Program-made: the position numbers and the translations under genes
Source: Dietzia sp032248695
GTDB lineage: Bacteria; Actinomycetota; Actinomycetes; Mycobacteriales; Mycobacteriaceae
NCBI RefSeq assembly: GCF_032248695.1
Contig: NZ_JAVHXC010000005.1
Span: 124,001-188,000 of the forward strand
Direction: 5' to 3'
Length of the DNA: 64,000 nucleotides
Notes under the pieces: model-generated
What the model saw: the letters and a program-made list of their open reading frames with translations, nothing else
Database searches by the model: none
What the model was told of the DNA's origin: nothing
Part shown: piece after piece, positions 8,420 through 18,717 of the stretch
Numbering within the stretch: position 1 is the stretch's first letter
How the letters are laid out: each line of letters begins with the position of its first letter

Positions 8420-8995
8420 ATGAGGCACGGTTTAGGAGCACAGACCGCGAATCGGCTGCTCGTCGCCGCGGCGCTCGTGACGATCACGGCCGGTGGGGCG
8501 TCGGTGGCGGCCGCGCCGCCCGGGGCCGGGCCGCTCGGGCCGGCCGCTCCCGTCGTGGTGGAGCGGGTGGGCCTCACCGCCGGCGGCGACGTGGCCCCCG
8601 TCATCGCGCCGGCGGTCCTCTCGCCGTCCGACGTCGTGCGCGAGACCGGGTCGTGGTTCGCCCACGGTTACACACTCGACCTGCGGACGGACGGCACCGG
8701 CACCTTCGCCGCCTGGGTCGGGGCGTTCGACGGGCACCGGATCCAGCTGCGCCTCATCCCCGCGCCCGGGGCCGCCTCCGTGGCCGAGGTCGTCGCCGTG
8801 GAGACGGTGGGCGCGGGTGCGCTGGGCGCGGAGGAGCTACCCGGGCTTGGCGGCCTGGTCACGGTGGCGGTCGGCCAGCCGGTTCGCACAGCCCACGTCG
8901 AGTGGTCCTCGGGCCCGCGCCGGCTGGCCGCGGAACTGTGTCCGGTCGCGGGCCTGGGCGCGCGGCAGATGGAAGCACTGCGCTGCGGCGCGTGA
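8420..8995 (+). CDS. Secreted protein of unknown function
   Basis: 191 aa. A Sec-type signal peptide is clear: a basic start, a hydrophobic stretch (about residues 12-30) and an AAA-containing cleavage region near residue 31. The mature part is Gly/Ala/Val-rich with predicted beta character and two Cys near the C-terminus (in ELCPVAG and ALRCGA) that could form a disulphide. I do not recognise a family. It is divergent from metP and upstream of the fas promoter region but is separated from fas by 293 bp, so it is probably its own transcription unit. Confidence 0.6.
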   Translation: MRHGLGAQTANRLLVAAALVTITAGGASVAAAPPGAGPLGPAAPVVVERVGLTAGGDVAPVIAPAVLSPSDVVRETGSWFAHGYTLDLRTDGTGTFAAWVGAFDGHRIQLRLIPAPGAASVAEVVAVETVGAGALGAEELPGLGGLVTVAVGQPVRTAHVEWSSGPRRLAAELCPVAGLGARQMEALRCGA

Positions 8996-9076
8996 GCCCG
9001 GCAGCGACACGCCGGGACCGCGCCCAGACCCGCTGAGAACAAGATAACGATTGGGTAACGCCGCGATCTGAAAACC

Positions 9077-9203
9077 TGAGGCTGGCCTCACCTGAGGATA
9101 TGAGGGCCGCGTCAGGTATTTCTGTGGTGGGGATCACCCGGCGGCCGGGGGCCGGACCCCCCGAATCGGTCGGTCGTACCCCCTCAATCTGAGGCCCGCC
9201 TCA
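9077..9203 (+). promoter_or_regulatory. fas promoter region with duplicated palindromic operator
   Basis: Two copies of the perfect dyad TGAGGC-NN-GCCTCA are present at 9077-9090 and 9190-9203, about 113 bp apart. A third, partial element (CCTCACCTGAGG) overlaps the first at 9086-9097. Downstream, AAGGAG at 9275-9280 is a strong ribosome-binding site eight bases before the fas GTG. Since fasR, the known regulator of fas in mycobacteria and corynebacteria, is encoded three genes away, these dyads are the best candidates for FasR operators (inference). Confidence 0.6.
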
Positions 9204-9288
9204 ACTTCGTGTGGCAATCTGTGCGCTGCGCCGAAACCGCACACCGATTTCGGCGATGACCCTGACGCAGTGCCAAGGAGTTCCACAC

Positions 9289-12200
9289 GTGACGATCGAC
9301 GACCGCGACCTCACCCCCCGCCCGCTCGAGACCGGGTTCGCGGCGCGTGCCGCCGCGCGTGCCCTGGCGGACGAGCTCCGCGAGGGTACGGCCTACGCGC
9401 TCGCCTTCGGAGGACAGGGCATCGCCTGGCGCGACGCGCTCAGCGACCTCATCGACGGCACCGGGATCGGGCCGGAGCTCCAGGACCTCGTCGACGCCTC
9501 CGTCGCGCTGACCGAGCCGGTCCACGACGAGATCGCGGTCGTGCGTACGCACGGTTTCCGGCCGATCGAGTGGGCCAACACCACCACGGGTGAGGACGAG
9601 GACGGCGCGGATCTGCCCGACGACGCCTCGCTCTCCGCCGCGGCCGTGTCGCTGCCTGCGGTGCTGCTCACCCAGATCGGTGCGCTGCGCGCTCTCGCCG
9701 CCGAGGGCTTCGACGTGAACGACACCACGCCGGCGGCCGTCGTCGGCCACTCGCAGGGCATCCTGGCCGTCGAGTCGGTGGAGACCTTCGGTTCGATCGA
9801 CGACCGGCTGCTCGCCGTCGCCGAGCTGATCGGTGCCGCCGCCACCCTCGTCGGGCGGCGTGTGGGCCTGTTCCGTCGCGGCGAGGCCAGCCCCATGGTC
9901 GGAGTCTCCGGGATCGACGGCGAGACCCTCCGCTCGCTCGTCGACGAGCTGTTCTCCGGGCTCGACGCCTCAATCCGTCCCTCGGTCTCGATCCGCAACG
10001 CGCAGCGCCGCCACGTCGTCGTGGGCCGTCCGGACGACCTCGAGGAACTGCGCCGTCACTGCGCCGACCTCGAGGCCGAGTCCCGTCGCCGCCGCGAGGC
10101 CAAGCTCACCGGCGGCGAGGTCTTCGCCCCCGTCTTCGACCCGCTCGACGTGGAGGTCGGCTTCCACCACCCGGCCATGGCGCCGGCGGTCGACATCGTG
10201 GCCCGCTGGGCCCGCGCCTGTGACCTCGACACCGAGCGCGCCGTGCACCTGGCTCGCCAGGTCTTCATCGAATCGGTCGACTGGGTCGAGGAGATGGCCG
10301 AGGCCCTGCACTCCGGTGCCCAGTGGATCCTCGACATGGGCCCCGGCGAGGCGCTGACCCGCCTCAACCGCTCGGTGGTCCGCGGCCAGGGCGTGGGCGT
10401 CGTCCCCGCCGCCACCCGCGGCGGCCTGCGCAACCTCTTCACCCCGGGCGCCACCCCGCCCATCGAGCGGCCGTGGACCGCGTTCCAGCCGCAGCTCATC
10501 ACCCTGCCCGACGGCAGCGTCCACGTGGAGACCTCCTTCACCCGCCTCACCGGGCGTTCGCCGATCCTGCTGGCCGGCATGACGCCCACCACCGTGGACC
10601 CCGAGATCGTCGCCGCCGCGGCCAACGCCGGTCACTGGGCCGAGCTCGCCGGTGGTGGTCAGGTCTCCGAGGCGATCTTCGCCGAGAACACCCGCCGCCT
10701 GGCCGAGCTGCTCGAGCCCGGCCGTAGCGCCCAGTTCAACTCGCTGTTCCTCGACCCGTACCTGTGGAAGATGCAGGTCGGCGGCAAGCGCCTCGTCCAG
10801 CGCGCCCGCGCCGCGGGCATCCCCTTCGACGGCGTGATCGTCACCGCCGGTATCCCCGAGCTCGACGAATCGGTCGCCCTCATCGAGGAGCTCACCGAGG
10901 CCGGGCTGCGCCACGTCAGCTTCAAGCCGGGCACCGTCGCGCAGATCCGCCAGGTCGTGCGGATCGCCGCGGAGGTCCCGCACATGCCCGTCATCGTCCA
11001 GGTCGAGGGCGGCCGCGCCGGCGGCCACCACTCGTGGGAGGACCTCGACGCGCTCCTGCTGTCGACCTACGGTGAGCTGCGCGAGCGCCCGAACGTCGTC
11101 CTGTGCGTCGGTGGCGGCATCGGCACCCCCGAGCGGGCCGCCGACTACCTCACCGGTTCGTGGGCCAACGACCACGGCTACCCGGCCATGCCGGTCGACG
11201 GCATCCTCGTCGGCACCGCCGCCATGGCGACCCTCGAGGCCACCACCAGCCCCCAGGTCAAGCAGCTGCTCGTCGACACCGTCGGCGTCGACGCCTGGGT
11301 GGGCGCCGGCCAGGCCGACGGGGGCATGGCCTCCGGCCGCAGCCAGCTGGGTGCGGACATCCACGAGATCGACAACACCGCCGCACGGACCGGCCGTCTC
11401 CTCGACGAGGTCGCCGGCGACGCCGAGGCCGTGGCCGCCCGCCGCTCCGAGATCATCGAGGCCATCAACGGCACCGCCAAGCCGTACTTCGGCGACCTCG
11501 ACACGATGACCTACGAGCAGTGGCTGCGCCGCTTCGTCGAGCTCTCCCTCGCCGCCGGCGCCGACGCCGACGGCACCGTCGCCCGCGAGGGGGACGGTTT
11601 CGACCTCGGCGCGGACTTCGGTGGCGACGTCGCCGCCGGTACCCGCTCGGTGTGGCTCGACCCCACCATCCGCGATCGCTTCCACCGCATGGTCCAGCGG
11701 ACCGAGGCCCGCCTCGACGCCGCCGACACCGGCCGCATCCGCTCCGCCTTCCCCCGCGTGGAGTCGATGGAGCGCCCCGCCGAGGTGATCGAGACCCTCG
11801 CCGCGCGCTACCCGGAGCTCGGCACCGCCGTCCTCCACCCCGCCGACGCCGCCGAGTTCCTCGACATCTGCCGCATGCCCGGCAAGCCCGTCCCGTTCGT
11901 CCCCGTCGTCGACGGCGACGTGCGCCGCTGGTGGCGTTCCGACTCCCTGTGGCAGGCGCACGACCCGCGCTACGACGCCGACGCCGTGTGCGTCATCCCC
12001 GGCACCACCGCCGTGGCCGGCATCACCCGCGTCGACGAGCCGGTCGGCGAACTGCTCGACCGCTTCGAGGCCGCCACCGCGGACCGCGTCCGCGGCTACC
12101 TGCCCGGCACCGAGGCGGTGTCGAGCCGTCGCCGCGGCGTCGTCACCACCGCCACCGGGCCCGTCGCCGACGTGCTCAACAGCCCCGACGTCACCTGGGC

Positions 12201-15200
12201 CGGCCGCCTCGTCGTGAACCCGGTCCACCGCTTGGGCGTGCTCCACGCCTGGGAGATCGACGCCGACGGCGTCGGTCGCCACCCCGTCTCGGGTGCCGTG
12301 CTCACCCCGGATGCCGACGGCCGGACCGTCGACCTCACGCTGCCCATCGGGCCCGCCGAGATGACCATCTCGATCACCGTGGGCGAGTCCGTCGCCACCG
12401 GCGCCGCCCCCGTCGTCAGCGACGAGGCCGCCGAGTCCGCCATGCGGACCCTGCTGTCCACCGCCGCCGGCGTCGGCCGCGGGGGAGCGGGTGGCACCGT
12501 GATCGAGGCGCTGCCCGAGGTCACCGACGGTGCCGCCACGGCCCGCTTCACCTTCGAGCCGACCCTGGCCACGGACCACACCGGCGTCACCGCCGGCAGC
12601 CTGCCCACCTCGCTCGCGCCCTCCGCCGGCGTCCCGGACGCCCTCGTGGGCGCCGCGTGGCCCGCCGTCTTCGCCGTGCTCGGCGCGACACGTCGCCCGC
12701 GCGGCACCGGCACCGTCGTCGAGGGACTGCTCGACCTCGTGCACCTGGACCACGGCATCCGCATGCACGCGGCGCTGCCCCGGACCACGACCGACCTCGT
12801 CGTCGTCGCCCGGTCCGGCGGCGTCCGCGACACCGATCTGGGTCGCGTCGTGGAGGTCTCCGTGGAGGTCGCCACGGTCGGCCCCGATGGCACCCGCACC
12901 CCGCTGTGCACCCTGTCCGAGCGGTTCGCCATCCGCGGCCGCACGGGCGGCGCCGAGGTCGGCGACCCCCGCCCGGCCGGTGGCGCGCTGGTCACCGCGG
13001 CCGGCGGCACCGCCACGCCCGCGGAGACCACCCGCCAGCAGCGCGTGGCCACCACCCTCACCGCGCCGCACGACATGACCGCGTTCGCGCTGGTCTCCGG
13101 TGACCACAACCCGATCCACGTCTCCGACACCGCGGCCGAGCTGGCCGGGCTGGGTGGCGTGATCGTGCACGGCATGTGGCTGTCGGCCGCCGCCCAGCAC
13201 GCGGTCCAGGCCTCCGACGGCCGGACCCCCGCGCTGCGCATCGCCGGCTGGACCGCCCGCATGCTCGCCCCGGTCCGCCCGGGCGACCACATCTCGGTCC
13301 GCGCCGTCCAGACCGGTCGCCACGCCGGCGGTCAGGTCCTCGAGGTCACCTGCACGGTCGACGGCGCCACCGTCCTGGCCGCCACCGCGCTGACCGAGGC
13401 CCCGCGCACCGTCTACGCCTTCCCCGGCCAGGGCATCCAGGCCAAGGGGATGGGCATGGAGGGTCGGAACCGGTGCCCCGCCGCCCGCGCGATCTGGGAC
13501 CGTGCCGACAAGCACACCCGCGAGGCCCTGGGCTTCTCGATCCTCGCGATCGCCCGCGACAACCCCACCGAGGTGACCGTCCGCGGCACCGTCCACAAGC
13601 ACCCCGACGGCGTGCTCTACCTGACGCAGTTCACCCAGGTCGCCATGGCGTGCCTCGCGGTGGCGCAGCGGGCCGAGCTCGAGGCCGACGGCCTGCTCAT
13701 CGACGACGCCTACTTCGCCGGCCACTCGATCGGTGAGTACGACGCCCTGGCCGCCATCTCCGGCGTGCTGGAGCTCGAGCCGCTGCTGGAGATCGTCTTC
13801 CAGCGCGGATCGACCATGCACCAGCTGGTCCCGCGTGACGAGGAGGGCCGCTCGGACTACCGGATGGCCGCGATCCGCCCGTCGCAGATGGGGATCTCGG
13901 ACGACGAGATCGGGGCGTGGGTCGCCGACGTGGCCCGCGAGTCCGGCGAGTTCATCGAGATCGTGAACTACAACCTCGCCGGCTCGCAGTACGCCCTGGC
14001 CGGCACCGTCGCCGGCTGCGCCGCACTGGAGAAGGCCGTGAACCGCGAGCTCGAGCGCTCGGGCGGCAAGAACGCCTTCATCCTGGTGCCGGGCATCGAC
14101 GTGCCGTTCCACTCCACGGTCCTGCGCGGGGGAGTGCCCGACTTCCGGGCCACCCTCGACGCGCTGATCCCGCACGACATCGACATCGACGTGCTGGTCG
14201 GCCGCTACATCCCGAACCTCGTGCCGCGCCTGTTCAGCCTCGAGCGGGACTTCGTGCAGGAGATCGCCGACCTCGTGCCCGCCGAGTCCCTCGCCGAGGT
14301 GCTCGCGAACTGGGACGCGTGGGCCGCCACGCCCACCCGCCTGGGTCGTCTGCTCCTGGTGGAGCTGCTGGCCTGGCAGTTCGCGAGCCCGGTCCGCTGG
14401 ATCGAGACCCAGGAGCTGCTGTTCACGCCGATCGAGCGCGGCGGGCTCGGCGTCGAGCAGTTCATCGAGGTCGGCGTGGCCAACGCCCCGACCGTGGCGA
14501 ACCTCGCCTCCAAGACCCTCGACCTGCTCACCCACCGCGGGCCGCGCGCCCAGGTGATCAACGTCGAGCGCGACTCGGCGACGCTGTACGGCACCCTGCC
14601 GCCCAGCGTGGAGGTCGACGACGACCCGGTGGACGCCACCGGGACCACTCCGGCCGCCGACCAGGCGGCCCCCACAGACCCCGCACCGGCCGTCAACACC
14701 CCCGGCACGGCCGGTGCGGACCGATCCTCGACCGCGGTCGAGACCACCGCGGCCCCGGCCGCCGCCCCCGGCGCGCCCCGCCCGGACGACCTGGACTTCG
14801 GCGCGCCCGCCGCCACCCGCATGCTGGTGGCGCTGCGCACCAAGGTCCGTCCCGAGCAGATCGCCGCGGGCGACTCCATCGAGACGCTGTGCGACGGCGT
14901 GTCGTCGCGCCGCAACCAGCTGCTGCTGGACCTGGGCACCGAGCTGAGCCTGGGCGCCATCGACGGCGCGGCCGAGGCGGACTTCCCGACCCTGGCCGAC
15001 CAGGTCTCGCGCCTGGCCCGCGGCTACGCCCCGTTCGGCCCCGTCCTGTCGGACGCGGTCGGCGAGGCCCTCCGTGCCGTCCTGGGCCGCACCGGCAAGC
15101 GCGCGGCCTACATCACCGAGCGCGTGACCGGCGCGTGGGAGCTCGGCACCGGCTGGGCCCACCACGTGACCGCCGAGATCGCGCTGGGCACCCGTGAGGG

Positions 15201-18200
15201 CGCCTCGATCCGCGGGGGCGACCTCGCGACCCTCGACGCCTCGGGCGTCAAGGACGTCGCCGGACTCGACGCCCTCATCGACGCGGCCGTCCAGGCGGTC
15301 GGCGCCGCCCACGGCGTGTCCGTGGCCATGCCCTCCTCGGGCGCCGGTGGTGGCGGGGTCGTCGACTCCGCCGCACTGACCGAGTTCGCCGACGAGCTCA
15401 CCGGTCGCGACGGTGTCCTGGCGGAGGCGGCCCGTGGCCTGCTCACCCGCCTCGGACATCTCGAGCCGGAAGCCGTGGACCTGCTGGCCGACGCCGACCC
15501 GGACTCCGAGCTCGCCGACCTCGTCGCCGCCGAGCTGGGCACCGACTGGCGACGCGTCGTGGCCCCGGCCTTCGACGCCGGCCGCGCCGTCCTGCTGGAC
15601 GACCGCTGGGCCTCGGCCCGCGAGGACCTGGCCCGCCTCTGGACCGCCTCGGACGTGCCCGCCGACACCGCGGAGGCCTTCCGCGGCGCCGGTGAGATCG
15701 TCGCCGAGCAGGCCCGCTGGTGGGCGGCCCGGGCGACCGACGCCCGGCGCGACGCCCTCGCCGCGACCTACCTGGAGATCTCCGAGCGCGCGGCCGAGGA
15801 GTTCGTCGGCGAGTACGCGGGCGACGTCGCCGTCGTCACCGGCGCCGGCAAGGGTTCCATCGCCGCCGCGGTCACCGGTCGCCTCCTGGCGGGTGGCGCC
15901 ACGGTCGTGGCCACCACGTCGAGCCTCGACCAGGCCAAACTGGCGTTCTTCAAGGACCTCTACCGCTCCCACGCCCGTGGCGGCGCGGCGCTGTGGGTCC
16001 TGCCCGCCAACATGACCTCCTACTCGGACGTCGACGCGCTCGTGGAGTGGGTCGGCTCGGAGCACTCGGAGTCGGCCGGTGGCCAGACCACCGTGCTCAA
16101 GCCGGCGCTCACGCCGACGCTGCTGTTCCCGTTCGCCGCGCCGCGCGTCCAGGGCTCGATGGCCGACGCCGGCCCCCGGGCCGAGACCGAGATGCGCGTC
16201 CTGCTGTGGAGCGTGGAGAAGCTCGTCGCCGGGCTGGGCGCGATCGGCGCCGACACCGACGTCGACTCCCGCCTGCACGTGGTCCTGCCGGGCTCGCCCA
16301 ACCGCGGCATCTTCGGCGGTGACGGCGCCTACGGCGAGTCCAAGGCCGCCCTCGACGCCATGATCGCCAAGTGGGGCTCGGAGAAGGCCTGGTCGCAGCG
16401 GGTGACGTTCATCCACGCGATCATCGGCTGGGTCCGCGGCACCGGGCTCATGGGCCACAACGACCCGCTCGTCGAGGCCGTCGAGGCCGCGGGCGTGTCC
16501 ACGTGGTCGACCGACGGGATCGCCGGCGAACTGCTGCGCTGGTGCACGCCCGAGTTCCGCGAGGCGGCCGACTCCGAGCCGGTCACCGTGGACCTCACCG
16601 GAGGCCTCGGCACCGCGGACCTGGACATGGCCGCGCTCGCCGCGGACCGCCCCGCCGCCGCGTCGTCCGGCTCGGACGAGGACACCACCGGCACCATCGC
16701 CGCGCTGCCCTCGCTGCCGACCGTCGCGACCGACGAGCGCCCCGAGTGGGGCGAGGTCACGCAGTCGCTCGAGGACATGGTCGTGATCGTGGGCGCCGGC
16801 GAGGTCGGCCCCTACGGCAGCGCCCGTACCCGCTTCGAGGTGGAGACCACCGGCGACCTCACCGCCGCCGGCGTGGTCGAACTGGCCTGGTCGACCGGGC
16901 TCATCACGTGGGAGGACTCGCCGCGCGCCGGCTGGACCGTCACGGCCACCGGCGAGGCGATCGACGAGGCGGACATCGCCGAGCGGTTCCGCGACGAGGT
17001 CCTGGCCCGGGTCGGCGTGCGTACGTACGCCGACGACACCCGCGCCGAGATGTTCTCCAACACCGCGCCGCAGCTGACCTCGGTGTTCCTGCCGGAGGAC
17101 CTGTCCTTCGTCGTGGACGACGAGGCCCAGGCCCGCGCCTACCTCGCCGACGACCCCGAGAACACGGTGGTCACGCAGAGCGAGGACGGCGAGTGGACCG
17201 TCACCCGCAAGGCCGGTACCGAGATCCGCGTCCCGCGTCGCACCACGCTCACCCGCGTGGTCGGCGGGCAGATCCCGACCGGGTTCGACCCCACCGCGTG
17301 GGGCATCCCGGCGGACATGGTCTCGGGCATCGACCGGGTCGCCGCCTGGAACCTCGTCGCCACGGTGGACGCCTTCATCTCCTCGGGCTTCACCCCGGCG
17401 GAGCTGCTGGCCCACGTCCACCCGGCCGACGTCGCCAACACCCAGGGCACCGGCATGGGCGGCATGACGAGCATGCGGTCGCTCTACGTCGACGGCCTGC
17501 TGGGCCGCAGTCGCGCGAACGACACGCTGCAGGAGGCGCTGCCCAACGTGGTGGCCGCGCACGTCATGCAGTCCTACGTCGGCGGCTACGGCTCGATGGT
17601 CCACCCGGTGGCGGCCTGCGCCACCACCGCGGTGAGCGTCGAGGAGGGCTTCGACAAGATCCGCGCCGGCAAGGCCGAGTTCGTCGTGGCGGGCGGGTTC
17701 GACGACCTGTCCATCGAGGGCATCCAGGGCTTCGCCGACATGTCCGCCACCGCCGACTCCGCGGCCATGGCGGCCAAGGGGATCGACGAGCGTCACTACA
17801 GCCGGGCCAACGACCGGCGACGTGGCGGGTTCGTCGAGTCGCAGGGCGGCGGCACCATCCTGCTGGCGCGCGGTGACGTCGCCGCACGCATGGGCCTGCC
17901 CGTCCAGGGCGTGGTCGCGTGGGCCGGTTCCTACGCCGACGGTGCGCACACCTCCATCCCGGCCCCCGGGCTGGGTGCCCTCGGTGCCGGTCGTGGCGGT
18001 TCGCGCTCGCCGCTGGCCCGCGGGCTCGCGGCGCTCGGCCTCACCGCCGACGACGTGGCGGTGGTGAGCAAGCACGACACCTCGACCAAGGCCAACGACC
18101 CCAACGAGTCGGACCTGCACGAGCGGCTCGCCGCGTCGATCGGGCGGTCCCAGGGCAACCCGCTGTTCGTGGTGTCGCAGAAGACGCTCACCGGCCACGC

Positions 18201-18717
18201 CAAGGGCGGCGCCGCGGCGTTCCAGCTCATCGGGCTCACCCAGATGCTGCGGTCGGGCACCCTGCCGCCCAACCGGGCGCTCGACTGCGTGGACGACGTC
18301 CTGGACCGGCACCGGCACCTGGTGTGGCTGCGCGAGACCCTGCAGCTGGGCGGTGACCTGCCGCTCAAGGCCGGACTGCTCACCTCGCTGGGCTTCGGGC
18401 ACGTGTCCGGGCTCATCGCCGTGACGCACCCGGAGGCCTTCCACCGGGCCGTCGCCGCCGAGTTCGGCGCCGACGAGGCCGAGCGCATCCGCGAGGCCGG
18501 TCAGCGCCGCGAGCGCGAGGGCGCCCGTCGCCTCACCGACGCCATCTACGGTGGCGAGGCGCTCTACACCCGGCCCGAGGCCCGCCGCCTCGGCGAGGGC
18601 ACGGCCGACGAGGTCAAGGAGCGCGAGGCCGCGGTCCTGCTCGATCCGGCCGCGCGCGTGGACGCCGACGGCGTCCTCTCCGCCGGGGTGGCCCCCGCGG
18701 AGGCCACCGGACGGTGA
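9289..18717 (+). CDS. fas: Type I fatty acid synthase (multifunctional)
   Basis: 3,142 aa, typical for actinobacterial FAS-I. Makes acyl-CoAs de novo, which also prime mycolic acid synthesis. Domain landmarks in order: acyltransferase GHSQG (Ser155); FMN enoyl reductase starting ILLAGMTPTTVDPE (about 427); MaoC-like dehydratase SGDHNPIHVSD (about 1270) and GGVIVHGMW; malonyl/palmitoyl transferase GHSIGEYDALAA (Ser1480); acyl carrier region DGVSSRRNQLL (phosphopantetheine Ser probably 1872); ketoreductase VVTGAGKGSI (about 2180) with YGESK (Tyr2348); ketosynthase VAACATTAVS (Cys2777), VSKHDTSTKAND and LTGHAKGG. The linker at about 1780-1830 is Ala/Pro/Thr-rich. The GTG start at 9289 has AAGGAG eight bases upstream; the ATG at 9256 lacks one. 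Its stop overlaps acpS. Confidence 0.97.
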   Translation: MTIDDRDLTPRPLETGFAARAAARALADELREGTAYALAFGGQGIAWRDALSDLIDGTGIGPELQDLVDASVALTEPVHDEIAVVRTHGFRPIEWANTTTGEDEDGADLPDDASLSAAAVSLPAVLLTQIGALRALAAEGFDVNDTTPAAVVGHSQGILAVESVETFGSIDDRLLAVAELIGAAATLVGRRVGLFRRGEASPMVGVSGIDGETLRSLVDELFSGLDASIRPSVSIRNAQRRHVVVGRPDDLEELRRHCADLEAESRRRREAKLTGGEVFAPVFDPLDVEVGFHHPAMAPAVDIVARWARACDLDTERAVHLARQVFIESVDWVEEMAEALHSGAQWILDMGPGEALTRLNRSVVRGQGVGVVPAATRGGLRNLFTPGATPPIERPWTAFQPQLITLPDGSVHVETSFTRLTGRSPILLAGMTPTTVDPEIVAAAANAGHWAELAGGGQVSEAIFAENTRRLAELLEPGRSAQFNSLFLDPYLWKMQVGGKRLVQRARAAGIPFDGVIVTAGIPELDESVALIEELTEAGLRHVSFKPGTVAQIRQVVRIAAEVPHMPVIVQVEGGRAGGHHSWEDLDALLLSTYGELRERPNVVLCVGGGIGTPERAADYLTGSWANDHGYPAMPVDGILVGTAAMATLEATTSPQVKQLLVDTVGVDAWVGAGQADGGMASGRSQLGADIHEIDNTAARTGRLLDEVAGDAEAVAARRSEIIEAINGTAKPYFGDLDTMTYEQWLRRFVELSLAAGADADGTVAREGDGFDLGADFGGDVAAGTRSVWLDPTIRDRFHRMVQRTEARLDAADTGRIRSAFPRVESMERPAEVIETLAARYPELGTAVLHPADAAEFLDICRMPGKPVPFVPVVDGDVRRWWRSDSLWQAHDPRYDADAVCVIPGTTAVAGITRVDEPVGELLDRFEAATADRVRGYLPGTEAVSSRRRGVVTTATGPVADVLNSPDVTWAGRLVVNPVHRLGVLHAWEIDADGVGRHPVSGAVLTPDADGRTVDLTLPIGPAEMTISITVGESVATGAAPVVSDEAAESAMRTLLSTAAGVGRGGAGGTVIEALPEVTDGAATARFTFEPTLATDHTGVTAGSLPTSLAPSAGVPDALVGAAWPAVFAVLGATRRPRGTGTVVEGLLDLVHLDHGIRMHAALPRTTTDLVVVARSGGVRDTDLGRVVEVSVEVATVGPDGTRTPLCTLSERFAIRGRTGGAEVGDPRPAGGALVTAAGGTATPAETTRQQRVATTLTAPHDMTAFALVSGDHNPIHVSDTAAELAGLGGVIVHGMWLSAAAQHAVQASDGRTPALRIAGWTARMLAPVRPGDHISVRAVQTGRHAGGQVLEVTCTVDGATVLAATALTEAPRTVYAFPGQGIQAKGMGMEGRNRCPAARAIWDRADKHTREALGFSILAIARDNPTEVTVRGTVHKHPDGVLYLTQFTQVAMACLAVAQRAELEADGLLIDDAYFAGHSIGEYDALAAISGVLELEPLLEIVFQRGSTMHQLVPRDEEGRSDYRMAAIRPSQMGISDDEIGAWVADVARESGEFIEIVNYNLAGSQYALAGTVAGCAALEKAVNRELERSGGKNAFILVPGIDVPFHSTVLRGGVPDFRATLDALIPHDIDIDVLVGRYIPNLVPRLFSLERDFVQEIADLVPAESLAEVLANWDAWAATPTRLGRLLLVELLAWQFASPVRWIETQELLFTPIERGGLGVEQFIEVGVANAPTVANLASKTLDLLTHRGPRAQVINVERDSATLYGTLPPSVEVDDDPVDATGTTPAADQAAPTDPAPAVNTPGTAGADRSSTAVETTAAPAAAPGAPRPDDLDFGAPAATRMLVALRTKVRPEQIAAGDSIETLCDGVSSRRNQLLLDLGTELSLGAIDGAAEADFPTLADQVSRLARGYAPFGPVLSDAVGEALRAVLGRTGKRAAYITERVTGAWELGTGWAHHVTAEIALGTREGASIRGGDLATLDASGVKDVAGLDALIDAAVQAVGAAHGVSVAMPSSGAGGGGVVDSAALTEFADELTGRDGVLAEAARGLLTRLGHLEPEAVDLLADADPDSELADLVAAELGTDWRRVVAPAFDAGRAVLLDDRWASAREDLARLWTASDVPADTAEAFRGAGEIVAEQARWWAARATDARRDALAATYLEISERAAEEFVGEYAGDVAVVTGAGKGSIAAAVTGRLLAGGATVVATTSSLDQAKLAFFKDLYRSHARGGAALWVLPANMTSYSDVDALVEWVGSEHSESAGGQTTVLKPALTPTLLFPFAAPRVQGSMADAGPRAETEMRVLLWSVEKLVAGLGAIGADTDVDSRLHVVLPGSPNRGIFGGDGAYGESKAALDAMIAKWGSEKAWSQRVTFIHAIIGWVRGTGLMGHNDPLVEAVEAAGVSTWSTDGIAGELLRWCTPEFREAADSEPVTVDLTGGLGTADLDMAALAADRPAAASSGSDEDTTGTIAALPSLPTVATDERPEWGEVTQSLEDMVVIVGAGEVGPYGSARTRFEVETTGDLTAAGVVELAWSTGLITWEDSPRAGWTVTATGEAIDEADIAERFRDEVLARVGVRTYADDTRAEMFSNTAPQLTSVFLPEDLSFVVDDEAQARAYLADDPENTVVTQSEDGEWTVTRKAGTEIRVPRRTTLTRVVGGQIPTGFDPTAWGIPADMVSGIDRVAAWNLVATVDAFISSGFTPAELLAHVHPADVANTQGTGMGGMTSMRSLYVDGLLGRSRANDTLQEALPNVVAAHVMQSYVGGYGSMVHPVAACATTAVSVEEGFDKIRAGKAEFVVAGGFDDLSIEGIQGFADMSATADSAAMAAKGIDERHYSRANDRRRGGFVESQGGGTILLARGDVAARMGLPVQGVVAWAGSYADGAHTSIPAPGLGALGAGRGGSRSPLARGLAALGLTADDVAVVSKHDTSTKANDPNESDLHERLAASIGRSQGNPLFVVSQKTLTGHAKGGAAAFQLIGLTQMLRSGTLPPNRALDCVDDVLDRHRHLVWLRETLQLGGDLPLKAGLLTSLGFGHVSGLIAVTHPEAFHRAVAAEFGADEAERIREAGQRREREGARRLTDAIYGGEALYTRPEARRLGEGTADEVKEREAAVLLDPAARVDADGVLSAGVAPAEATGR

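Noticed and set aside
9970..18444. A 2,824-codon open frame antisense to fas
   Set aside because: It is a GC-driven shadow of the real fas frame: composition is Gly/Val/Asp/Arg/His-rich low-complexity with no domain, and fas on the other strand has every expected catalytic motif.
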